Positions 23,324-33,640 of a stretch of DNA of 62,238 bases are shown in pieces. The first letter of the stretch is position 1. Every line of letters begins with the position of its first letter. Source of the DNA: Candolleomyces eurysporus (Eukaryota > Basidiomycota > Agaricomycetes > Agaricales > Psathyrellaceae); the NCBI GenBank assembly GCA_027579435.1, contig JANBPK010000959.1, positions 1 to 62,238 on the forward strand, in the 5' to 3' direction. Under the pieces are notes generated by a model. The model had not been told where the DNA came from and made no database searches. It was given only the letters and a program-made list of their open reading frames with translations. The position numbers were made by a program, and so were the translations under genes.

Positions 23324-26300
23324 TCACCCGGCATACTCANCCCCATCGTCTTCGTCGTTGTCCCCAAGCAGCTGCTCCATCTTTTTCTCGCACTTGTGAG
23401 AGATGGGGTGGCCGATTTCTTCATCAGACTCGTCATAGTTGGGATTCTCGTCTCGCTCGTCTTCATCGATGCCGCGCCGGAGTCTCTCGATATCAAAGAA
23501 GCGGATTTTGGGATTTGGGCGGGCGGAACGGCGGGTCTGGAGGTGATCTGGATGAGTAGCGAATACGTGTTTCACAAAATAGAACTTACTTTGCGAAGCT
23601 CTCCCAACTTCTGGAATCCCGCGACCTGTGTGAATGCGACAACTGTATCGACGTGCTGTCAAGCACGTTGAGCAGTGTTCAACATAGTAAGGAACGACAT
23701 TGTGCGCTCATCAGCCATGGAATGAGGCACTGCAGAAAACAATTTCAGTGCGATAGCCTGTTGTGTCGGGTAAGGGTTCGTTCATCATTGTGGGGATGGA
23801 GAAAAGACAATGCACCGCAAGAACTCCCGCCTCAGATGTACCCTCGAATGCTTTCCACCATTCGAGAGGGGTTTGATTGAGGCCCAGGGGTGCTGAAAAC
23901 AGCCATGCACCTTGTGCGTATGCGACGAACTGAGCTTGATAAGCCTTGACAAGGGCTGCGGGCTTTCCTTTGTATTGGCTGAGGAACGGGTCGTCGCCAT
24001 GCGTCGTTTCGATGACGAGTAGATGATGCAAGTATTTTCCAACTTCTAGGAATGTTTTGGGGCAGCGAACGCCCGGGGGGGACTTTAGGGACGTCAGAAT
24101 CTTTGCTTGTAGAAGCCGGGATAGAGATGTTGAATGCAAGACTGTTGGAATGTCGGAACGGATGTACGCTGGTACCACAAAGAGTCAGTTTAACAGAAAC
24201 GAGAGATTTGAGGAGGTTACACACCTGGATGAAGGTATAGTGCACAAAGATGGACATTTGTCGGGCCCTCAATAAAGAATTCTTTCCATCGACGGTTCAC
24301 GATCTTCCGGACTTGCTGACATACTTCGTTGGGGATGCGACAAGTAGAAAGGACGTCCTTCACCTTGGCAGTCACTGCAATCCAGTAGAGGAAGACGTCG
24401 GCAGGATTGGTGCTTCTGGCTTCAAGGCATTCGATTGCCCGAGCGAACGGTTGTCCAACAGAGACAAGCTGCGAAAGCGCGATCTCGAATTCATAAGGAG
24501 CCAATGACGGGCATTCTGGGCTGTTGATAAAATATTTGTTGTACTCCTAGAGGGTGTTAGTTCAAGTTGAATTAGTCCTCGCAAGCAGTTCAAAGGGATT
24601 CGTGAAATCTTACCGGGAATTCAATGACACCCTCTGAGCATAACTCTCGAATTGATTGGAGATTTCGCTGGACAGATGCTGAAGACCAGACTGCCGTACT
24701 GAAACGAGTGGTGCCGATCGTCTCGAGACCTGGACCGAGGTTGTATTTCAGCCGCAGGGTCCGTAGTTTGGCTCTGGCAGCGTTGGATTGTTTGAAATAC
24801 TTGACGACTACTCGGACAACTCGGATGATCTGGTAGAGATTAAAATACAAGTCAGTTGAAGGTACTGATGTTTCGGATTGAGAAATGCGAGTCACCTTGT
24901 CAAAGAATTCGAGACTTGCAATTTCTTTCCATGTGTTGTTAAGATGATGCTTGGGGTCGGGGAGATTGAGAATATGTGGGATTTCGTCAACAATGAGGGT
25001 GCGAGCAAGCTTCGTATTCCCGGTGCTATCCGATGAGACAGAGCTGACACGCGAACGGCCAATCTTGTCAATAACCTGCCAATAGTCAGTGTGAATCGTC
25101 CCCAACAATCAAGATAGAACTTACTGAAAGGACCAGCCCCTTAATCCAGACCCCCGTGTGTGAGATCTCCGTGCACTCTTGTCCCTCCAAGAGCATAACA
25201 CGTCGGTCCTGCGTCGTTGCATGGACCGTGTACAGTGACTGCCCGGACTTGATTGATCCACCATCGAATGAAATGCTGATATATTGCTCTTTCTTCAGGA
25301 GTTCATACTGCAGAAGCGCAACGCGGGACTGTTCCGCAGTGATATGAGAATCCATAAGGGTGGTCCTGGAGGCCGGGCGATACGAGGGGTTGGTGATGGC
25401 GAAAATGCGCTTCCATTGTGTTAGATCAGCGACGGCAGGTGGAATTCTTGCAACACAAAAGAGGTGAACAACTGCGAGATCAAGTTGGTTGTGTATCGAT
25501 TTGCGCCCACCTGCGCCGAAGAAGGTTTCCGATGTTACGGGGCCGGTGAGGGGGGTGGTGCTGCATGAAGTTGGTGTCGTGGCAAGGGATAAGCTAGCGG
25601 TTGAAGCCGCCGAGCTGATTGACGAGAGACTGCTGGCTGCTGTCAAGTCATTGGCCACAAGTGAGCCTGGGGCCCCTTTGGCACTTCGTTTAGCTGCAAA
25701 CTGGCGAAGTCGAGGAGAGAGCTTGAGGCAGTTCTTTGCATGCTTGTAGACGCGGCCCTTGGTGCGTGGTTTCCAGGTTGTGGAGCACCCTTCTCCAGCG
25801 CATCGGTATTCTCGTTGGTTGCCCTTTTGAGGAACAATCTCAATGGTAAGTTGATCGAGGGCTGTGAGGGTTGGGCGGCCTTTCTTCTGTTGAGATTTGG
25901 AGGTGATGGCTGTGGTGTCGGAAATGTCGGAATCAATGTCGGACTCAGTAGTGCTCAAATTGTCGGTGTCGGAGCCGTTGGCGCATGGCAGAGGAAGGGG
26001 AGGAATTTGGAAGACTGGGGCAATGACGGATCGTTTGGGTGAGGCCAACTGCACCTTTGCTTTCCTTTTTCTGGAAGTTGACTGTGCGGCCTTCTTAGGT
26101 TTTCCGTTGATGATGTGGTCGAATAATTTGGCCCATGTGGTGTTGTTTGCAGTACCAGATTTGGCCGAAGTGCGAGGTGGCTTTGCTGGAGGGACAGGGA
26201 CAGGTGGGGCGACATCGTTGCTTTCACGGACAAATATAAGGAGGGGAGAAGCTTCGGTTGGGAGCGCCTCTATGTATCCCTAATAAAACATCAGATGTCA

Positions 26301-27556
26301 GTTAGAAACTATGGTTCTCCAATATATAAATGGATACTCACCTGCTTTGCATAGTCATCAACAATATCCTTTAGTAATGCCATACGCGCCGCATCACCAA
26401 ACCCAGCTCGCTCGGTGTTGAGGAGGAGAGGAGTTGTCGAGGGGAACAGGTAATGGCAAAGGGCATTATAGCTAAAAATACCACAGTTCCATGAGTCCGT
26501 GCTCAGGTTCTGGGCAGGACAAGCAAGGTCTTCGTGGTGGAACTCGTCGAATGATGGAAGTGAGGGCACAACAGTCCTGCAATACCAGACCAAGGCTGAG
26601 AGAAGGTTCCTGTCACGGGTACCACCAGCTGGATCCCCATATAAAACCTTTCTGGAAGGTAAATCGACCACAACGGCGACCCAATGATTTCCTTTGACAT
26701 GAAAGATACCGCCGACAACTGAATCTGGAGTCAGGTGGGATGCAAATCGTTGGAGAACGACATTTCCGAGGGCCTGATCTTGCTCGGAGCCGGCGGCAAG
26801 ATCTCGAGCCTTTAGAATGAACCGGGTAATGATGGTATCGACAAGAAGGAAAGGGTGAGAAGGAGGGAGTTGTCGTATAATGAGGCCTGACTGTAAGTCG
26901 ATCTTGTCGTCTCTGAGCCACTCGCGGGACAGGTAGATGGGTAGACAGCTTTTCTTGTGTTCAAAAGTCCCGCTGGCAGATTGACTGGGAAGACTGATGG
27001 TACCGGCCCATGGAAACTTGCTGAGTGCCGTCGCAACATCTTCTAGGATATGCAGGAAACCAAGCTTGTGGGTCTCAAGCCGTTGAAGGCCGATCTCCCA
27101 TGCTTGCTGGTCATCCTTGATCCTATGAACCTCGGCCCAGAAGTTGGCAATAGAGAGGGGCAAAAATACCCCAGAGTCGGGAACGGAAATGGAGTTGAAT
27201 CCATCAAGGTATCGCTGGCCTGCTTGCGACAAGAGCTGACCAACTACTCCTTTAGGTGGGACTGGAAGAGAGCTGACATCAGAAGCTGTCGCAGTAGGCA
27301 AATTGATTGAGAAAAGGGTATCAGCAGCAGGGTATGAGCCGCGCAAAATGGGAGGTAAGGGTGCAAGAGGAAAATCAAGGACCGATAAGAGAGAATTAGG
27401 GAGAAGATTCTGCAGAAAGGTTGGGATTGTAAGGTGCTGACGGATTGATGCTTGAATCTGCGGTGGGGCAAGGGTATACTGATGGCCAGTTTTACGCCAG
27501 TCATCAAGGTTGAGAGTAGGGAGGAGGGCCTGACTTGGGGTTGCCATTGTAGACAT
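23324..27556 (-). CDS. Ulp1 protease / BED zinc finger / hAT transposase fusion
   Basis: I read eight exons, all in frame: 27556-26342, 26279-25125, 25075-24896, 24829-24614, 24546-24225, 24168-23816, 23757-23590 and 23536-23324. They total 1273 codons before the stop. Exon 1 (residues 1-405) is a Ulp1/SENP (C48) cysteine protease: GNHWVAVVVD supplies His, YGDPAGG Asp, and CPAQNLSTDSWNCG the Gln and nucleophile Cys. A BED-type C2HC finger follows (C565, C570, H585, C589). The hAT core includes SFDGGS (D744), SSDSTGN (D806), and a dimerisation region with AIALKLFSAVPHSMADERTM (residues ~1148-1167). An acidic Asp/Glu-rich tail ends the protein. Codon 1180 (23661-23659) is TGA where CGA (Arg) would fit, just after the dimerisation region. 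Start chosen at MSTMATPSQ, the first ATG. Confidence 0.9.
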
Positions 27557-27651
27557 AGTGAGCACTCAAGAGATTTCCAGAGATTGAGAAGGCCATGATA
27601 TATTTTTCATTTTTACGACGAAAACCAGGCATCTCGAATCACAACAAACAA

Positions 27652-27755
27652 TGTTCCTGGCGCCCAGCTCAAAATTTCAGGTGTTCCATGGTGGCCAGCG
27701 CCAGTGTCCCTGTTCCTGATGCCCAGCTTGAGTATTCTGTTCCTGGTGCCCAGCG
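27652..27755. repeat. subterminal direct repeats of the hAT element
   Basis: TGTTCCTGGCGCCCAGCT (27652-27669), TGTTCCTGATGCCCAGCT (27711-27728) and TGTTCCTGGTGCCCAGCG (27738-27755), with a diverged copy at 27682-27700. They are spaced at about 27-30 bp, upstream of the transposase start. They may be transposase-binding or promoter sites. Confidence 0.75.
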
Positions 27756-27973
27756 ATAAGGTTCCTGGGACCTGAGAGGCTCCTGACTCCTGACTCCTGT
27801 CCAGGGAATCCTCAAGGGGTTTAATTGCGTCGCGACTTGCGACGCGTTGGCTGAGACATTACATGTGACGGTGAATTATTTACATTATTTACACGACCTC
27901 CCAATGGCCCATGCAAATAAGTGGTAAATTAATGTAAATTACACTGTAAATTACATGGTTGCAAATAAATCCA

Positions 27974-27992
27974 ACTTATATACGCAACCCTA
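27974..27992. repeat. hAT right terminal inverted repeat
   Basis: ACTTATATACGCAACCCTA, the exact inverse of the left terminus. Confidence 0.95.
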
Positions 27993-28000
27993 GAGGAGGC
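27993..28000. repeat. target site duplication, right (GAGGAGGC)
   Basis: Second copy of the 8-bp duplication; continues directly into the F-box-like coding sequence. Confidence 0.95.
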
Positions 28001-28648
28001 GCTTGAGGATCCTCCTATTCGTATATTTTGGATGGGATCAGGAGAGGTGCGGCGTGCACTGGAGGGAGCCGACGAGGTGGATGCAGCCAGTGAAGATGAG
28101 GCGGAAGATGAACGTTGAACCACTGGTACGATTGATCACCGGACTCGCAGATTGGCTGCTGACTGGGCTGGAACGTGTTGTAGTACTAGGGCTGCTCTTG
28201 GGCGTCAAGGAGGGCGTGGATATGGGCAAAGGCCCAAGATATGTTCCAACAGCTCTTCGGGAGGTGCGTCGTATTCGAGCTGGCAATCGAGTTCATAGTC
28301 TGAAATAATGTTGAGTAAGTCGCGTGGACAGCCATATGGATGAGGCAAACGTACGGTCTGAATTGCGCAATCTGTGATATGGTTCTGCTTGTCCTACGCA
28401 AGAGAGCATCCCGCGCTTTGCTTTGTCCGAGATGAGGTCATCGCTAGAAATATGAGTTGAATATCGCCAGTTCCGGAGTCCTTGGCCAATGGAGGGCGAG
28501 ACACGCAAGGTTTGGAGGATGAGAATCAGAGGCGCGAAGGAAGAATTATCACATCTGTGTGACACTGAGGACGCATCAACAGCGACCCGACGTCACGAGT
28601 CGCTCGTTCGTTCCAAAGTTTCTCTCAACTTTGATGTGCATTGGTTCG

Positions 28649-28888
28649 AGCGCGGACACGCCTATAGCTCAGGCCAAATGTCGAACCAAGGTACGTGCCA
28701 CTCTCGGTGTTTAAGAAGAACTCCCATACCCCCTCATCTCCGAACCCAAGAGCAACCTGATTGCTGAAAGACTGCTCCGAAGATAGCTGATAGCTGCGTT
28801 ACGATTTATTCCGAGTCCATTTCCCAGACGGAGACACTGACGCCCCTGCTTTTTAGCCCGCGCCTTGCGCTGGAATTCATTAAATTCT
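28649..28888 (+). pseudogene. peroxiredoxin relic, second copy
   Basis: A shorter remnant of the same peroxiredoxin as at 2.47-3.88 kb. SADTPIAQAKCRTK at 28649-28690 matches the resolving part of the family (usually SxDSPxxQxKWKTK). After a donor-like GTACGT and a shrunken intron come KLPYPLISEPKSNLI in another frame, and near 28855-28888 a remnant of LALEFIKF. The catalytic-cysteine exon is not found. It lies between F-box-like copy 4 and NLR copy 4, the same relative position as in unit 1. Confidence 0.75.
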
Positions 28889-29440
28889 AGCTTCGGCTGA
28901 AAGGTGAAATGGATCAGAAATTCCTTACGATTGTCTCTCTTGCCCGTTTGTTTTTTGTTTTTTTTCTCGAGAAATTGACAATGCGCCTTTTTTTTGTTCC
29001 AGGAAATCACAGGCTGCAAGTCGATCTGTAGGTCAACTCTCTCGCCTTTATAAGGTTGTATCCTCAAGGCCCCGAGAGGGAATTTCGGGAACTCATGACG
29101 TTGTTCAAGACTTTCGTCCGCGCCTTTTGCCCATGGCCACGTGTCGAGTGTCGGCCAACAACGATCCACTTCCTTCTGGCACATGGACGTGGTATTCCAT
29201 GCGCAGACCTTGTAAATCTCATACCCCAAAACTTTTCGTGTTCACATGCCCAATCAGGCCCAGATTAACGGAAACCTCATTAAGCCTCGAGGCAAGGGGA
29301 TGCTGTACCAGAATTCAATTAACCTTATACAGCACCTGGTCACACCCAGTATCTTCAGCACTGCCAAATACATTATGCTAACTGCACATACGATCGCCTC
29401 ATGGCTGTTGCACCTTACTCACTACTCTCATCTCGACCTA

Positions 29441-32400
29441 ATGCCAAAGGATCAGCCCGGCAACACAGGCTCCAACTCACGGTCTTCCGACCCATACCCT
29501 TTGCTCTTCAGCACTCAGGACGGTCGAATAGGCGTATCGAGAGCAGGACCAAGCTCAAGGACCAAGCCAGTGGTACCTCGATTGCCTGCTTCCCAGCAGC
29601 AGTCGGTTGAGGGCATCCGAGGGTCCCAGCTTTCGTCCCAGCTTTCGTCCCAGCTTTCGTCCTCTCACCCTCCAAATGCACACTTGGGAGGGAGTTCGGC
29701 CTTTACTCACTCTAATTCCTCGGGATGGCCCCTCACTCCATCTTCCAATTTCTCCCTTGTCCCCGCCGAGAGCACAACAGTATCGCAACAAACACTCACA
29801 GCAAAGTTACCAGCTGCTCCCATGGGCGATGCTGCACCTCCACTACTACCTTCCGAAAGACCTGGAGAATGGAGGAGAAACCAGGTGGCGACTAACACTA
29901 ACATTGGGGCGACTTCATTAGTGCATTCCGGATACACTCAAGTTCGGCTTTCCCGTCCTCCACACGTACCCGTCCTCAGTAGCTCCTCTGCGTGGACAGT
30001 GCGCGATCACGGCGCCAACACGAGAGATAACGTAACCGGGCTCAAGAGTAGCTTGATGCTCAAACCAGGGCTTCCATCGCTGCACAATCTATTCCCGGAA
30101 CTCCCACCTCTTGGTCCGTTCGGGGCCTCGTCGGTTCTCACCTCGTCCAACTCTTGGGACAGGACTCATCGGCTTTCCACGTACCCCAATATCACCATCG
30201 AAAGCGCAAACCCACAGTTACCTGCGGGACCCATCAGCGACTTTCTCCCTCAAATCTCTTCCCAGCACTTGGCAATACCCCATGTTGCACCAGATGACCG
30301 TGCGTATTGTCCTCCGTCGAATGCATCAGTACTTATGGTTGTGATACAGACCTATCTCTCGGCTTGTCACGAGGCTCATTAATGGTCGCAAATGCGCCAG
30401 GGGCGTGGGCACCCCCTTCTCATCCTTCATCACATTCCGTTCCCGGTTTGATGCTTCCTGTCGACAACTCGGAAGACCACAGTCAATACCAGAGAGAAAG
30501 CTCCATCGCCGGTCCTTCACACAGCACGGTGGTCTCGACTTCCGCCCGTGAAAATATTAGACCGGTCGCCGGTCATTGGGAGAACAACCAGTACTACGCC
30601 TACCCCGGTATTGCTTTCGAACGATCAATACCACCGGCACAACCACTACCAGAGACCCACATTTCCCCTCGACTATCCCCACGGATGCCAGACAAACCGC
30701 CACTGCGCAATCTACAGCACCAATCGGCGCACTTCTTGGCCACTCCTCGGTCGGTTCACGTCGTCGAAGCCCACGAGTCACTGCCACCAGATTCCTCCGT
30801 GGACATTGCGCGTTCGAGTAGATCGTTCCTCCGAAACGCACAGAACTTTCAAATGGGCGATTTGAATCATATCGACGCACCCAATGCGACCCATGTCACC
30901 AAGACGCATGTTACGAATAATACGGTGGTTAATTCCGGATCGATGAATGGTGAGTAGTAGCGCTGCTCCGCAGGACGTCATACTTGTATCTCTAACACTG
31001 TCCCTCACTTTCCCCCAGGCTGGAGGATTTTACAGAAGCACACTGCGCCCAATGCTCTCCACAACTCCAGCGTTCGATTTGATGCTCCGAAGTGTGATGA
31101 AGACACCCGCATCGAGGTCACCGACGAAATTATGGGATTTATCAAGGATCGTCGTCATCCTCAACGCTTGTTGTGCATGACTGGCGCTGCCGGTTCGGGA
31201 AAATCAGCACTGCAGCAAACTATTGCTGAACGTTGCGCGAAGGGCAATATTCTCGGAGCAGCGTACTTCATTTCTGTTGCGGACGCCAAACGGAACACAG
31301 CGTCGACCATTGTCCCAACCATCGCCTATCAGTTAGGGTTGCATCACCCCACCTTACAGCACTTTGTCGCTGCCGAAGTGGAGCACGACCCCCTCATCTT
31401 CTCCCGGTCGCTCATAACGCAGATGGATGTGCTCGTTGTTCGTCCCTTTGAGAATCTTCAAAGAAGCAATGAATGCGACACTTCAACCTTCCCATACGTT
31501 ATCCTGATTGATGGCCTCGACGAGTGCCAAGGCGACCCGAGCACCACTACGGACCTCGGGCGTGTCAAGATGAAATACAAGGCGGAAGATAGACAGGCGG
31601 AGTTCTTAGCCGCTATCAGGAACTCCCTACTCAACAACGACCTCCCCTTCCGCGTTTTCATTGCCAGCCGACCTGAGTTGCCTATTCGTACCGCTTTGGG
31701 TCCCACTGGCTCTCTACATGGACTGGCCTACCAAATACAACTCAGCGATCAATACGACGCGACAGAGGATATGCGCCGATACCTACGGAGAAGATTCCAG
31801 GATATCGGCCTCAGAATTGGTCAACCCAATTGGTTCACGGAAGGCAACATCGAGACGCTTGTGCAGGCTGGGTCTGGACAGTTTGTGTATGTTGCGACTG
31901 TGTTCAAGTACGTGTCGGAACCCCGAGCGTCGCCTGTGCACATGTTGAAGACAGTCCTCAACTGGACACCAGGACAAGCGACGCGACCATTCGAAGCGCT
32001 CGATATGCTTTACACCAATATATTGTCAAATGCAAAGGAAGCATATGAAGCTGTCGATGCCCACAGTGGACGCGACTTTCTTTTGCTTTTCAGGATCTGT
32101 CATTTTGGGGAAGAGAGCCTGCTTGAATATTTCGGTTTCCCCAATAGGTTAAGCACACTGCTTAACCTAGAAAGCAATGCCTCAGAAATTCTTGCTTCGG
32201 ACCTCCGTTCCCTTGTGTATCTAGAGGATGAGTTGGGCAGCATGCAGCTAACCGTGTACCACAAATCTTTCTCCGACTTCATGAACGAAGAAAGTCGCGC
32301 AAAGGATCTGTTTGTATCATATTCCCGCGTTCAGGCGCACATCGCAAAGTGCTGTATGCAATGCATCATCGAATCTCCAGAACTCCACTCTCGTACGTGA

Positions 32401-32897
32401 TTACATTCAATCTTCAACCATGAACTCAATACATGACCTGTGTCTAGTACCGGATGAATGGGAGGACATGTCAGTCTCCAAGCAACGTCTGAGAACAGCT
32501 ATCACAGAGGTAAACCGCTTGGCAGATGCCGTCGCTATTGATGATGAAATCGTTGATTTCACCCATAAGGGTGGGTGGCAAAAAATTGACATGGTACTAT
32601 CAAAACCTTCGGGATTTGGCATTATCTTCAATAACCACTGGGACTATGCTTGCAACTGGATAGAAGATCTTGGTGGCTCTGCTGACAATTTGAAAGTGAG
32701 TAAACTTCCCAATGCCTCCTTGGTAGGAATTAACATCTCGTCTCCAGAAACGCAGACCTGAGGCGGCTGCAATCATGAGCAAGTCCGTTGAAAAGTGGAA
32801 ACATTTTTTCAATGAAGCTTGCTCTGAAGGGATACACCATTTCGATACAGATTCGATTTGTTCAGGCTCGGATGATGAATCTAGCGATTCAGACTAG
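29441..32897 (+). CDS. NACHT-domain NLR (STAND) receptor, array copy 4, intact
   Basis: Five exons read in frame: 29441-30299, 30350-30949, 31019-32392, 32448-32695 and 32748-32897. Introns are 50, 69, 55 and 52 nt. The product is 1076 aa and starts MPKDQPGN. The N-terminal ~430 residues are Pro/Ser-rich and include a three-fold SQLS repeat. FQMGDLNHIDAPNATHVT precedes the NACHT, which has Walker A GAAGSGKS, Walker B VILIDGLDEC and the winged-helix motif YHKSFSDFMNEES. The C-terminal ~150 residues are shared only with the array paralogues here and end in an acidic Ser/Asp-rich tail (GSDDESSDSD). No repeat-type sensor domain follows. The first intron is unique to this copy and is needed to keep frame, so its use should be confirmed. 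This is the most complete copy of the array. Confidence 0.88.
29624..29659. repeat. 12-bp triplicate repeat in the NLR N-terminal region
   Basis: TCCCAGCTTTCG occurs three times in tandem, encoding repeated Ser-Gln-Leu-Ser. It is absent from the other NLR copies, is in frame, and lies in the disordered region. Confidence 0.9.
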
Positions 32898-33199
32898 CTA
32901 CAGTTCTTCGTGCCATTCCTTATTTCCACTATTGCTGACGGTCATTCAAAGCGATGCACCATTTTCGATGTATTTTTACCTTATGATAAGTCGCATGTAT
33001 GCTTCAATCTTTCTGCAATCTTTACGCAATCTTTACGCCAGCGAAACTCAACTCTATTGGTGGTGGTGGGTTCGTTGTGACTGAAGAGACAAGTTATAAG
33101 GAAGTTCTATCCCTTGGAAATGTAAATCATAAATTTCGTATGCAGCACTGGAGCTTTTACACAATGGGACACCAATTAGGGCGAAGAGCCTGAACCAGA

Positions 33200-33640
33200 C
33201 AAGGAGGACGAACTAAGCCTACTAGTCACTAGAGGAAAGCCGAACACCAAACCACGACGAGCAAGAATACGACGTCTGCGTCTGCAGGCCCGATCCCCCT
33301 GCTCCCACCTGTGATGGTGTGGTCGTGGTCCACGCGACATTGTCGGGTCCCTCACATGCGGCTCCGAGTGCCCAGTCCTCCCGTTACCACTGGCATCAGA
33401 GGCAACCGCAGCCCCAGCCCCAATCAACCCCCACAACCTCTCGCATTTCCTCGCCTTTTTCCAAAAAAAAATTCGTACCCATNCCCATAACCCGCCGTAT
33501 GCGCAGGTGTGTAAAACGCCATCCCACCTCCATAACCCATCGATCCAGCCGACATTTGTGGGTGTGAGGGCCCGGTCGAGCCATACATAGTCGTAGGCGC
33601 ATACATATCCACACCTCGCGCGCAATCTACACGGCTGGTG
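33200..33640 (-). pseudogene. F-box-like gene (array copy 5), 5'-truncated
   Basis: Only the C-terminal part remains. It runs from RGVDMYAPTTMYGSTGPSHP through a GYGGGMAFYTPAHTAGYG block to a frameshifted ARKCERLWGLIGAG tail. Upstream of about 33640 the sequence becomes unrelated, so this marks the right end of the array. An A-rich run and an N near 33465-33483 coincide with a frame change. Confidence 0.75.

Larger units (their letters stand above)
22970..27992. mobile_element. autonomous-type hAT DNA transposon with Ulp1-BED-hAT fusion protein
   Basis: The 5023-bp element has perfect 19-bp terminal inverted repeats (TAGGGTTGCGTATATAAGT at 22970-22988, and inverted at 27974-27992). It is flanked by a perfect 8-bp direct repeat. 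Subterminal AT-rich strings related to GTAAATTA/TAATTTAC occur just inside both ends, as in many hAT elements. Three close copies plus one diverged copy of TGTTCCTGGNGCCCAGC lie between the transposase start and the right TIR. A single gene on the minus strand fills the interior. The perfect TIRs and target duplication indicate a recent insertion. Confidence 0.95.
21362..28296 (-). pseudogene. F-box-like gene (array copy 4), split by a hAT transposon
   Basis: The 5' part lies at 28001-28296, starting MNSIASSNTTHL. The rest lies at 21362-22969. The two parts are separated by the 5023-bp hAT element and its target duplication. Family blocks in the left part include VWYAPTTLHSSTGPPHPQTS, KNEALGKIVLLGSNGVV, LKTFAMMLPLWNKDVLRVS and GEVVGILAGLAEAAQLRRPL. 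The F-box region is deleted or scrambled (MNSIASSNTTHLPKSCWN), and several frame changes exist. The transposon therefore may have landed in a gene that was already failing. It is divergent from NLR copy 4. Confidence 0.8.

Noticed and set aside
23653..24275. Plus-strand frames within the hAT element
   Set aside because: They lie antisense to spliced transposase exons and show no motif of their own.
22970..27992. KDZ/Zisupton-type element, because of the Ulp1 domain
   Set aside because: The BED finger, the ADERT-type dimerisation region, TAGGG-type termini and 8-bp target duplication fit hAT; no SWIM-type finger was seen.
30300..30382. Premature stop in NLR copy 4 at 30380-30382
   Set aside because: A GTGCGT...ATACAG intron of 50 nt restores the frame exactly where the downstream paralogous sequence resumes, so it is better read as spliced than as a lesion.
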